DNA of 36,815 bases from NCBI GenBank assembly GCA_037190175.1, contig JBBCJM010000206.1, positions 1-36,815 of the forward strand. Reading direction: 5' to 3'. Under the pieces are notes generated by a model. That model was given only the letters and a program-made list of their open reading frames with translations, had not been told where the DNA came from and made no database searches. Both the position numbers and the translations under genes were made by a program. Below, piece after piece: positions 26,509 to 34,210 of the stretch; within the stretch, counting starts at the first letter, position 1, and each line of letters opens with the position of its first letter. Source of the DNA: JBBCJM01 sp037190175 (GTDB lineage: Bacteria; Pseudomonadota; Alphaproteobacteria; Rhodobacterales; Rhodobacteraceae).

Positions 26509-26817
26509 ATGACCGAGACCCCCGCCGCCAAGGGCAGGCACACCACCGCGATGAACGGCATGACGATCCACTGGCACGACGACAGGATGGAGAGCGTCTA
26601 TGCCAACATCGGCACCGCCACGGCCAACCGCGAGGAATTCTACCTGCTGTTCGGCACCCACCGGAACTGGCGCGGCAGCGCGGGCGACACCAAGGAGGTG
26701 GACGTGGACCTCTCGACCCGGCTGGTGCTGAACCCCTATGCCGCCAAAAGGTTCGCGGCGATCCTGGCAAGCTCGATCAAGGCCTACGAAGACCAGTTCG
26801 GCAAGATCGACATCTGA
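26509..26817 (+). CDS. DUF3467 family protein
   Basis: A 102-residue protein matching the DUF3467 pattern: YANIGTATANREEFYLLFG at the start, a beta-strand with STRLVLNPYAAKRFAAIL, then SIKAYEDQFGKI at the C-terminus. No signal peptide or membrane segment, so it is probably cytoplasmic. The family's function is not established. It lies 22 bases behind the giant gene with AAGGAAAG as ribosome-binding site and 14 bases before the adaptor gene, so it belongs to the same operon. A role as chaperone or adaptor for the giant protein is only a guess. Confidence 0.82.
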   Translation: MTETPAAKGRHTTAMNGMTIHWHDDRMESVYANIGTATANREEFYLLFGTHRNWRGSAGDTKEVDVDLSTRLVLNPYAAKRFAAILASSIKAYEDQFGKIDI

Positions 26818-26831
26818 CCGAAGGCAGCCCG

Positions 26832-28385
26832 GTGCTGGATCAGGCCACAGCCGTCTTCGTGACCGATGCGGGGCGGAACGTCCTGCGCATCCTCGGCGAG
26901 CCGCCCTCGCCCGGGGACCGCGCGGGTATGGACGACCTGCTGCAGGACCGGCCGGCGGCGCGCAGGCTGGGCCGCGGCATGGCGCTGTCGGTGCCGCTGC
27001 CGCCGGGGCGGTGGTGCGTGTGGCTGCTGGACGATGTGCCGGCCCTCGCGGCGCTGGGCCCGATGCTGACCCGGGCGCAATCCCTGTGCGCGGGGCTGGC
27101 GGCCCTGGGCGCGCCCCGGCCGGCGGGTTCGCTGGGCCCCGTGGCGGCGGCGCTGAAGGGACCGATCCGGCGGCCCGAGGCGCTGGTGCAGTTCCTGGGC
27201 GAGCGGCTGGTCGAGGCGGGGCAGGCGGGCGGGCTGGCCGTCTTTACCCTGAAGGGGGCAAGGGTCGGCAGGCTCTGGGCCTCGGACGCCGGGATCGCCC
27301 GGGTGGCGGACCTGCTGCGCAACCTGATCCCGCTGGCCGGCGAGGGGCTGTTCCCGGCGGCATCCGACCGCCCCGGCGCGCTGGAGGCCGGGCTGATCCT
27401 CGAACGGCTGGGCAGGCGCAGCCTGCGCATCCTGCCGCCGGACGGCCCGGGCGGTTACGGTGCGGTGCTGTTCGACGCCACTGAGCCGCCCGAGGGGCTG
27501 GCGGCGGAAATCCCGGCGCTGATGCGGCTGATGCGGCCGCTGCGGCAGGACACCCCCGGCCGCCGCCGCTGGCTGAAACCGCTGGGCTGGGCCGCGGCGC
27601 TGGCGCTGGGGGGCTTTCTCCTGTGGCCCGTGCCGCAGAAGATCACCCTGACCGGCGTCGCCGCCCCTGCGGGGTCTGCCGTGGCCGCCCTGACCAGCGA
27701 TGCGGTGCTGGAGGCGATGCTGGTCCGCGTGGGCGACCGGGTGACAGAGGGCCAGCCGGTGGCGGTCTTCCGCTCTGCCGCCCTGGCCGAACAGGCGGCG
27801 CAAGAGCGGCTGAACATCGCGGTCGAGGACCTGAACGCGCAGGCCGCCATGGCCGAGAACAACTATGGCGCCGTGCGGCTGTATCAAAGCCGCCGGCAGA
27901 TCGCCGAGGCCCGGCTGGCCGAGATCCAGCGCCGGCTGGACCAGCTGTCGCTGACCGCCCCCGCCGCCGGCCGGGTGATCGCCGCCCTGCCCCCGCATGT
28001 GCTGGGCGGCAGCTTCACCGCCGGCCGCGATGTGGTCGAGGTGCAGACCGGCGCGGAGTTCCTGATGGTCCTGACCCCCTCGCGCGTCGATGCCCGGCGG
28101 TTGCATGTCGGCATGACGGGCGAGGCGATGTTCCGCGGCCTGACCGACACCGCCTATCCGGTCGAGGTGATCTCGCCCCCCGCGCTGGTCCGCGACCCGC
28201 AGACCGGGGTGGACCGGCTGGAACTGACCGCCCGGATCGCCGGCGGCGACGACCGTCTTCTGGCCGGGCTGACCGGCTATGCCCGTCTGGAAGGAGAGAC
28301 GACCCCCCGCATCCTGGGCCTGGCCCATTACCTTATCGAATATCTCGGGACCACGACATGGACCTACCTCGGCCTGCGCTGGTAA
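26832..28385 (+). CDS. HlyD-family periplasmic adaptor with large N-terminal cytoplasmic domain
   Basis: A 517-residue protein. Residues 1-250 form a soluble domain of unassigned fold on the cytoplasmic side. One membrane segment (about 254-266, WAAALALGGFLLWP) precedes a HlyD-like adaptor: a lipoyl half-motif (KITLTGVAAPAGSAV), a short helical hairpin (about 320-375), the second half-motif (LSLTAPAAGRVIAALPP) and a beta-barrel/membrane-proximal part. Standard HlyD proteins have only a short cytoplasmic tail, so the N-terminal domain is a notable addition. GTG 26832 follows GAAGG. The next gene starts inside this one (28-base overlap), indicating tight coupling with the M50 protein. Confidence 0.85.
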   Translation: MLDQATAVFVTDAGRNVLRILGEPPSPGDRAGMDDLLQDRPAARRLGRGMALSVPLPPGRWCVWLLDDVPALAALGPMLTRAQSLCAGLAALGAPRPAGSLGPVAAALKGPIRRPEALVQFLGERLVEAGQAGGLAVFTLKGARVGRLWASDAGIARVADLLRNLIPLAGEGLFPAASDRPGALEAGLILERLGRRSLRILPPDGPGGYGAVLFDATEPPEGLAAEIPALMRLMRPLRQDTPGRRRWLKPLGWAAALALGGFLLWPVPQKITLTGVAAPAGSAVAALTSDAVLEAMLVRVGDRVTEGQPVAVFRSAALAEQAAQERLNIAVEDLNAQAAMAENNYGAVRLYQSRRQIAEARLAEIQRRLDQLSLTAPAAGRVIAALPPHVLGGSFTAGRDVVEVQTGAEFLMVLTPSRVDARRLHVGMTGEAMFRGLTDTAYPVEVISPPALVRDPQTGVDRLELTARIAGGDDRLLAGLTGYARLEGETTPRILGLAHYLIEYLGTTTWTYLGLRW

Positions 28386-30355
28386 GGCAGGTGGAGCTGC
28401 ACCTGTCCGCCGAGGGGCGGGGGTTCAGCTATCTGCTCCTGGATCGCGTCAGCGGCCAGATCCTGCGGCTGAGCCGCGGGGCCGCCGCCGGCTATCGCCG
28501 CTTTGCCGCCGCCGCCCTGGGCGATGCGCAGGCGCGCGAGGCGTTGACGCAGGACGAGGCCAAGCAGGGCTTCACCGCGCTGTCCTGGATCCGGCAGATG
28601 CGCGACGGGGTGCGGTTCGCCAGAAAGCCGTTCAATCCGATGCAGATGCAGGTGCCGCTGCTGGACGCCGCGCCCTTGCAGCCCCCGCTGGCCGGCCTGT
28701 CGCGGGCAGCCTTCGGCTGGCCGGGTGCCTTGCTGCTGGCGGCGCTGGCGCTGGTGGTGCTGGCCTTAGGGGTGCGGAACGACTGGCGGATCATGGTCGA
28801 GTTCCGCGAGATCTTCACGCTCGAGGCGCTGCTGACCTTCGGCCTGATCGCGCCCTTCCTGAAGCTGATCCACGAATTCGGCCATATCCTGGCCGCCACC
28901 CGCTGCGGCGTGCGGCTGCGCAAGGCGGGGGTCAACATCATCGGGTTGTATCCGATCCCCTATGTGGATTGCTCCGAGGCCGACCTGACCGCCAGCCGCG
29001 GCCAGCGCCTGCTGATCTCGGGCGCCGGCATCCTGACCGACATCGCGGTGGGGCTGGTGCTGTTCGTCGCCTGGCACCTGGCCTGGGGCGAGGGGGTGCG
29101 CGAGGTGCTGGGGCGGGCCTTCGTGTTCTCGGTGTTCAGTTCGCTGCTGTTCAACGCCAATCCGCTGATGCGGATGGACGGCTATTTCATCCTGGCCGAC
29201 CTCCTGAACCACCGCAACCTCGGCACCGACGCGACGGCGGCGCTGCGGCGGAAGTGGCGGCGGGGGCTGGGGCTTTCGGCCACGGCGCCGCAGTTCCGGC
29301 CGGGCAAGGAATGGGCGCTGGCGGGCTACGGGCTGGCCTCGATGGTCTACCGCTGGGTGATCCTGCTGACGCTGGTCTGGCAGGTGATCCCCCGCTATCT
29401 GGGCGCGGGGCTCTTGGTGGGGCTGTGGGGCGGCTGGCTGATGCTGGCCGCGCCGATGCTGAACCGGCTGCGGGCGCCCCTGCCGCCGGCGCCGGCGGTG
29501 GAACAAGCCCCGCCCCGCCGCCGCCGGATCGTCGCCGCCGGCATGGGGCTGGCGCTGGCGGGGCGGGCCTTCGTGCCGGTGGCGCCGGTGACGGTGGTCG
29601 ATGTCGCCCCCGATACTTTGGGCCACTATGCCGTCACCGTGCCGCGCCCCGGCTTCGTGGAATGGGTGGCGGCCCCGGACGGGCGGGTGGCGGCGGGCGG
29701 GCCGCTTCTGCTGCTGTCGGACCCGGCGACCGAGACCCGGGCCGCCATCGCCGCGCTGGGGGTGGCCGAGGCCGCGCTCGCCCGCCAGATCGGCACCGCC
29801 GCGGGCGCGGCCGGGCTGCAACGCGGCGCCGAACAGGTGGCGGCGGCCGAGGAACAACTGGCGGTGGCCGAGGCCGACCGCGCCGCGCTGCGCCTGCTGG
29901 CGCCGGCGGACGGCCGGTTCACCCTGACCCGGGCCATCCGGGCGGGCGAATACCTGACCGCCGGGATGGCCATCGGCCAGTTCCTGCCCGAGGCGCCCGG
30001 GGCCCTGATGGTCGGCCCGCTGCCGGAAACGCTGGTCGAGCATTTCGACCGGGGCCTGCGCCGCGCCACGCTGCGGGTGGACGGCGCCTTCCTGCCGCTC
30101 GACCCCGCCGCGGTGCGGCTGGCCGAGGAGCCGCGGCAGGGCCACCAGCAGGATGCCCGCAACTTCACCCTGCGCGCCACCGTGCCGCTGTCGCCTGCCG
30201 GGCTGCGGACCGGGGGCGCGCAACTGCGGCTGGCCTTCGCGCCCATCCCGGTCTGGCGCCATGCCGCCGGCTGGATCGAGGGCCGCATCGCGCAATTCAG
30301 GAACGCCGAGATCGCCGAAAGGCAGCAGCGGCTGGACGACAACAACGGGCGCTAG
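28358..30355 (+). CDS. Membrane M50 (site-2) metalloprotease fused to an adaptor-like C-terminal domain
   Basis: A 665-residue polytopic protein. Residues 1-80 resemble a PqqD-like domain (FSYLLLDRVSGQILRLSRG). Membrane segments then carry the zinc site: HEFGH at 172-176 and a third ligand D274 in NANPLMRMDGYF, the M50 arrangement. Residues about 300-410 hold further membrane segments. The rest is a periplasmic HlyD-like region with a lipoyl-type motif (VPRPGFVEWVAAPDGRV) and a short coiled coil. The full metal triad suggests an active intramembrane protease, or a catalytic-fold transporter part. Start 28358 has GGGA seven bases upstream; it overlaps the preceding adaptor gene. PqqD-M50-adaptor fusions are known from bacterial export loci, but their substrates are mostly unknown. 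Confidence 0.85.
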   Translation: MDLPRPALVRQVELHLSAEGRGFSYLLLDRVSGQILRLSRGAAAGYRRFAAAALGDAQAREALTQDEAKQGFTALSWIRQMRDGVRFARKPFNPMQMQVPLLDAAPLQPPLAGLSRAAFGWPGALLLAALALVVLALGVRNDWRIMVEFREIFTLEALLTFGLIAPFLKLIHEFGHILAATRCGVRLRKAGVNIIGLYPIPYVDCSEADLTASRGQRLLISGAGILTDIAVGLVLFVAWHLAWGEGVREVLGRAFVFSVFSSLLFNANPLMRMDGYFILADLLNHRNLGTDATAALRRKWRRGLGLSATAPQFRPGKEWALAGYGLASMVYRWVILLTLVWQVIPRYLGAGLLVGLWGGWLMLAAPMLNRLRAPLPPAPAVEQAPPRRRRIVAAGMGLALAGRAFVPVAPVTVVDVAPDTLGHYAVTVPRPGFVEWVAAPDGRVAAGGPLLLLSDPATETRAAIAALGVAEAALARQIGTAAGAAGLQRGAEQVAAAEEQLAVAEADRAALRLLAPADGRFTLTRAIRAGEYLTAGMAIGQFLPEAPGALMVGPLPETLVEHFDRGLRRATLRVDGAFLPLDPAAVRLAEEPRQGHQQDARNFTLRATVPLSPAGLRTGGAQLRLAFAPIPVWRHAAGWIEGRIAQFRNAEIAERQQRLDDNNGR

Positions 30356-30385
30356 AGCCCTGCCGGATCGAAGGGGGATGACGGG

Positions 30386-31867
30386 ATGAACAAGGGAACA
30401 TGGGCGCTGGCGCTGGCCGCCGGATTCGGTCTGGCGGGCTGCGACGGCATGTCGAACAAGGCCACGCCCGAACGGCTGGCCGCGCTGGTCGAGAACGGGG
30501 TGGACGGCAGCCGCCGCGACCGGGCCGAGGGGCAGTTCGACAGGACCATGGCGCGGGCCAATTCCATCGCCGGGCTGAACGCGGCGCTGGGGGGCGACGC
30601 CACCGCCAATGCCGGGGCCCTGCCGCTGAACACGCTGCTCGACGCCGCGCTGAAGCACAATTCCGACATCGGTCGCGCCGCGCAGGACATCAACCGCGCC
30701 GATGCCCAGCGGATGCGGGCGATCTTCGGCTACCTGCCGCAGGTGAGCCTCAGCTACACGTCCAGCACCGTGGACACGACCGTGGTGTCCTCGGACAACG
30801 AGGTCTTCGAACTGGGCAGCGCCAGCTATCCGGTGACGACGATGTATGTCGAGCTCAAGCAGCCCTTGATCGACATGAGCCGCATCTATGGCATCCGGCT
30901 GGGCACCACCGCCCGCACCGCCGCCGAGGTGCGTTACATCGCCACCGTCCAGCGCGTGCTGTTCGAGACCTTCGACGCCTATCTGGTGGCCAGCCAGAGC
31001 AAGACCAAGATCGACGAGCTGCGCCGCCGCTCGGCCAGCCTGCGCCGGCAGGCCAATGCCGAGGGGGTGCTGACCGACGCGGGGCTGGCCAACGACAGCG
31101 CCCGCCGCGCGATCCTGACCGAACAGGCCCGCACTGAGAGCGACCTCGCCATCGAGAGCACCCGTTATGCCGAGGCGCTGGGGCGGCTGGCCTGGCTGAG
31201 CGGCACCGCGGTGTCGGACGTGCAGAACGTCGCCGTCCCGGGGCAGGTCATGGGCACCGAGCGGGGGCTGTCGGCCGAGGCCGCCAAGGCCGCCGCCCGC
31301 AGGAACAACCCGGAACTCCTGGGCATCGCCATCGCCGTGGTGCAGGCGGACCTCGCCCGCAAGCAGGCCATCGCCGCCGACTTCGGCCCGGTGGTCGACC
31401 TGTTCATGACGATGGAAACCGAGACGCGCGAGGGCAGCCGCTTCGGCGGCGGCTCCGAGACCGAGGAGACCACCACCGGCGTCCGCATCACCCTGCCGAT
31501 CTTCAACGCCCGCGGCGACGGGCTGCGCACGCTGGACGCCAACGTGGACCTGCGCGCCGCCGTGGTGGATTTCCACGCCCTGCGCCGGCAGGTCGATACG
31601 GAAACCGTGATGGTGCTGGAGCGGATGAAGCAGCTGTCCGCCGCCATCGGCCGGCTGTCGCAGGCGGTCAGCTCGGCCAATGCCAACGTGCGCACCGAAC
31701 GGGACCGGCTGGCCTCGGGCGAATCGAACGACCTGGTGCTGGCGGCGCGCGAGCGGCTGGCGGGCGAGCTGAAGATGGAACTGGACGTGCAGCGCATCGA
31801 ATACCTGCGGGCCTGGGCCAAGCTGCAGCACCTCACCGGCGCGATGAACAAGAATGTCCTGCGCTAG
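30386..31867 (+). CDS. TolC-family outer-membrane factor, probable lipoprotein
   Basis: A 493-residue outer-membrane efflux protein. The signal sequence ends in a lipobox (GLAGC, lipid-modified C19). Two OEP repeats of long amphipathic helices are visible: about residues 75-250 (NTLLDAALKHNSDIGRAAQD, then LFETFDAYLVASQSK) and 300-485 (AAARRNNPELLGIAIAVVQA). Beta-strand segments for the barrel lie near VSLSYTSSTVDTTVV and GVRITLPIFNARGDG. It should form the trimeric duct through the outer membrane for the neighbouring adaptors. AAGGGGG about 8 bases before the ATG is a strong ribosome-binding site. Confidence 0.92.
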   Translation: MNKGTWALALAAGFGLAGCDGMSNKATPERLAALVENGVDGSRRDRAEGQFDRTMARANSIAGLNAALGGDATANAGALPLNTLLDAALKHNSDIGRAAQDINRADAQRMRAIFGYLPQVSLSYTSSTVDTTVVSSDNEVFELGSASYPVTTMYVELKQPLIDMSRIYGIRLGTTARTAAEVRYIATVQRVLFETFDAYLVASQSKTKIDELRRRSASLRRQANAEGVLTDAGLANDSARRAILTEQARTESDLAIESTRYAEALGRLAWLSGTAVSDVQNVAVPGQVMGTERGLSAEAAKAAARRNNPELLGIAIAVVQADLARKQAIAADFGPVVDLFMTMETETREGSRFGGGSETEETTTGVRITLPIFNARGDGLRTLDANVDLRAAVVDFHALRRQVDTETVMVLERMKQLSAAIGRLSQAVSSANANVRTERDRLASGESNDLVLAARERLAGELKMELDVQRIEYLRAWAKLQHLTGAMNKNVLR

Positions 31868-31933
31868 GGTGGGGTTGGAGCAGGTGGAAGCGGCCCGCGC
31901 CTCCCTCGGCGGCCCACGCGATAACGGCCGGAG

Positions 31934-31980
31934 AGGCCCCCTCCCCCATCCCCTCCCACGAGGGGAGGGGAGGCGCCCGG
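31934..31980. repeat. Pyrimidine/purine-rich palindromic intergenic element
   Basis: CCCCTCCC (31950-31957) and GGGAGGGG (31963-31970) form an 8-bp stem with loop ACGAG, within a run of C/T followed by G/A. Short imperfect palindromes of this composition are common dispersed intergenic elements in GC-rich proteobacteria. Being inside the longer open frame that begins at 31854, it argues that the upstream part of that frame is not protein-coding. Confidence 0.45.
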
Positions 31981-31994
31981 CCTGCCGGCGTTGG

Positions 31995-32849
31995 TTGCGG
32001 TGGAAACGATCCTTCTTCCTCCGTCTTCTGCCGCTGATCGCCCTGTGGCCGCTGGCGGGGCTGGCGCAGCAGCCCCCGGGCTGGGGCGCGCCGGGGTTCG
32101 CCATGCCCGTCTCCTGCGCGGTCCGGGCGCTGCGCGAGGTGCGGGTCGCCGCCCCGGTTGGCGGCGTGATCGAAAGCGTCGAGGTGCGGCCGGGCCAGCA
32201 GGTGGCGGCCGGCGACGTGCTGGCGCGGTTCGATGCCGGGCTGGGCCGGGCCGAACTCGCGCTGGCCGAGGCGCGGGCGGCCGACACCTCGGTCCGCGAC
32301 ACCGCCGCGGCGCGGATCGGGGCGCTGACCTCGCGCCTCGCCCGGCTGGAACGGGCGCTGGGCAGCCGCGCGGTGTCCGAGGCCGAGGTCGAGACCGCCC
32401 GGCTGGACCTGGAGATCGCCCGGGGCGACCTGGCCCGGGCCGAGGCCGAGCTGCGCTTCGCCGCGCTCGAGGCCGACCGCGTGCGGCTGGGGGTCGAGAA
32501 ATCGGTGGTCCGCAGCCCGGTCGCGGGCACGGTGGGCGAGATGCTGATCGACGCGGGCGAGGCGCCCGACAGCCAGCAGCCCATCGCCGTGGTCACCGTC
32601 ACCAACCCCCTGCGGGTCGAGGCCTGGGTGCCCGCCGCCGCGGCCCCCGCCTTCCTTTCCGCCTCCGACTACCGCGCCCGGATCGGCGGCACCGAGCGGG
32701 TGCTGGACTTCGACTATGCCGCGCCGATGGCCGACGTGTCCTCAGGCACGATCTCCGTCTTCTTCACGCTGACCGCCCCGGATCTGCTGCCGGGGCTGGA
32801 CTGCACCATCATCGCGCCGCCGCCGGGCGGTGAAGGAGTGCTGCCGTGA
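31995..32849 (+). CDS. Small HlyD/RND-type periplasmic adaptor
   Basis: A 284-residue exported adaptor protein. A signal peptide (basic RWKR, hydrophobic FFLRLLPLIALWPLAGLA, cleavage near AQQ) precedes the first lipoyl half (VAAPVGGVIESVEVRPGQQV). An alpha-hairpin (about residues 95-165, rich in Ala/Glu/Arg) and the second lipoyl half with beta-barrel (VRSPVAGTVGEMLIDAGEAP) follow. The membrane-proximal part is short. The start is uncertain: TTG 31995 gives a proper signal peptide, whereas ATG 31854, inside the TolC gene end, would add a stretch running through a palindromic repeat. The stop overlaps the GTG of the barrel gene. Confidence 0.82.
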   Translation: MRWKRSFFLRLLPLIALWPLAGLAQQPPGWGAPGFAMPVSCAVRALREVRVAAPVGGVIESVEVRPGQQVAAGDVLARFDAGLGRAELALAEARAADTSVRDTAAARIGALTSRLARLERALGSRAVSEAEVETARLDLEIARGDLARAEAELRFAALEADRVRLGVEKSVVRSPVAGTVGEMLIDAGEAPDSQQPIAVVTVTNPLRVEAWVPAAAAPAFLSASDYRARIGGTERVLDFDYAAPMADVSSGTISVFFTLTAPDLLPGLDCTIIAPPPGGEGVLP

Positions 32850-33922
32850 TCCGTATCCTTGCCCTCGCCCTTCTGCTGCCCGGCGCCGCGCTGGCCCAGG
32901 GGGCCGAGGTGACGGCGGGCGCCGCCTGGTCCTCGACCCGCGGCGCCGTGGCCTCGATCGGGCTGGAAGGGACCGACATCCTGAACAGCGGCATCGACCT
33001 GGGGCTGGAGTACCGCGAGGGGCAGGAGGGCCGCGACGGCCGCCTGCGCCTGCGCTACAGCCGCGATCTGGGCGACACCCGGCTGGGGCAGGACACCCGG
33101 CTGTCCTTCACCGCGCTGCATGGCCGCAGCGACTGGGACGACGACGGGTTCTCCACCGCGCGCTCGCGCCTCGGCCTGTCGCTGTCCGCCCGCGTCGCGC
33201 CCGAGCTGCGGCTGCGGGGTGGCCTCTTCTGGCAGGAGGACGAGATCCGCGACATCCGCGCCGACACCTCGCCGCTGATCCTGGCCGAACAGGGGCGGTC
33301 GGATACGGCGGGGGTGGAACTGGGGCTGAGCCTGGGCCGCATCGACCGCCGCCAGCTGCCGACCCACGGGCAGGTGCTGGACCTGACCTATACCGGCGCG
33401 CTGGCCGGCGACCGGCGGTTCGACGCGCTGGAGGCCGACGCGGTTCTGGCCCGCAGCCCGGCGCCGGGCTGGGCGGTCAGCCTGCGGCTGGGCGCCGGGG
33501 CGATCCGGGCGCGGGACGGGCAGGCGCTGTCGATCCACGACCGCGCCTTCCTGGGCGGCACCACGCCGCGCGGCTTCGGCGTGGGCGGCCTCGGCCCGCG
33601 GGATGTCGTGGAAGGCGGCATCGACACCGCGCTGGGCGGCAGCCGCTATGTGCTGGGCAGCGTCGAGGTCCGCCGCGATTTCGCCGAACGGCTGGCGGTG
33701 GGGCTGTTCCTCGATGCCGGCAGCGTGTGGAAACTGGACGGCGCCCCGGTCGGCGCGGGCGGGCCGGTGGACGACAGCCGCCACCTGCGCAGCGCGGCGG
33801 GGCTCTCGCTCTACTGGACCAGCGCCATCGGCATCGTGAACCTGAACCTCGCCGCGCCGCTGAGCCATCGCCCGCACGACCGGCTGAACCGCGTGTCGCT
33901 GAACCTGATCTCGAGCTTTTAG
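32846..33922 (+). CDS. Omp85/BamA-like outer-membrane beta-barrel without POTRA domains
   Basis: A 358-residue outer-membrane protein with a clear signal peptide (ILALALLLPGAALAQ). The rest consists of alternating amphipathic strands ending in a C-terminal phenylalanine (LNLISSF). The L6 hallmark of the Omp85 superfamily appears as PRGF (residues 241-244) within TPRGFGVGGLGPRD, followed by strands typical of the barrel C-terminus (AVGLFLDAGSVWKLDG). POTRA domains are absent, so it resembles barrel-only members such as those with patatin or accessory partners. GTG 32846 follows AAGGAG and overlaps the adaptor stop. It may assemble, anchor or translocate the giant protein. Confidence 0.82.
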   Translation: MIRILALALLLPGAALAQGAEVTAGAAWSSTRGAVASIGLEGTDILNSGIDLGLEYREGQEGRDGRLRLRYSRDLGDTRLGQDTRLSFTALHGRSDWDDDGFSTARSRLGLSLSARVAPELRLRGGLFWQEDEIRDIRADTSPLILAEQGRSDTAGVELGLSLGRIDRRQLPTHGQVLDLTYTGALAGDRRFDALEADAVLARSPAPGWAVSLRLGAGAIRARDGQALSIHDRAFLGGTTPRGFGVGGLGPRDVVEGGIDTALGGSRYVLGSVEVRRDFAERLAVGLFLDAGSVWKLDGAPVGAGGPVDDSRHLRSAAGLSLYWTSAIGIVNLNLAAPLSHRPHDRLNRVSLNLISSF

Positions 33923-34012
33923 CAACCGCCCGCGCGCTGCCCCCCACAGCGCCAGGCAGGAGGGCGAGATGGACGACAACCGTCCGGCCCCCGGCGGCCG
34001 ACCGGCACGGAG

Positions 34013-34174
34013 CGTCCTGAATGCCCGGAACTGGTCGAGCGGATGAAGCGCCGCGCGCTGCGTATCCTCCGCCAGCGATAGCGCCCCGCCAGCGGGCCCA
34101 TCGAACATGCCGGTGTCCTGGCCTGTCTCGTCGAGCACCGGTCGCACGTTGAGGCCCTGCAGGCAGCGTTCCAT
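34013..34174 (-). pseudogene. Decayed ParB/RepB-type partition protein fragment
   Basis: On the minus strand a short stretch reads LNVRPVLDETGQDTGMFDGPAGG, close to the N-terminal ParB box of plasmid-type ParB proteins, where PAGGRR is expected. It is followed directly by LSLAEDTQRAALHPLDQF, the next ParB box (SLAENxQRxxLHPLDQFRAF). The roughly 50 residues normally between these boxes are missing, and homology stops after FRTL. There is no DNA-binding HTH and no C-terminal domain. This is a relic of a large plasmid ParB-like gene. The rest of the 288-bp gap between the barrel gene and the ArsR-type gene holds nothing recognisable. Confidence 0.65.
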
Positions 34175-34210
34175 GGATATCGTGCGGGACAGAACCGCCG
34201 GGGGCCTCGG

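Noticed and set aside
15225..26561. A minus-strand open frame of more than 3700 codons opposite the giant gene
   Set aside because: It mirrors the RTX gene and has the Gln/His/Arg/Val-rich composition of an antisense reading of GC-rich DNA, with no domain. Long antisense frames are expected at this GC content.
32714..34174. Minus-strand frame of 486 codons under the barrel gene
   Set aside because: Only its first 54 or so residues, outside the barrel gene, show ParB similarity; the rest is antisense to the barrel and adaptor genes. Only the relic was kept.
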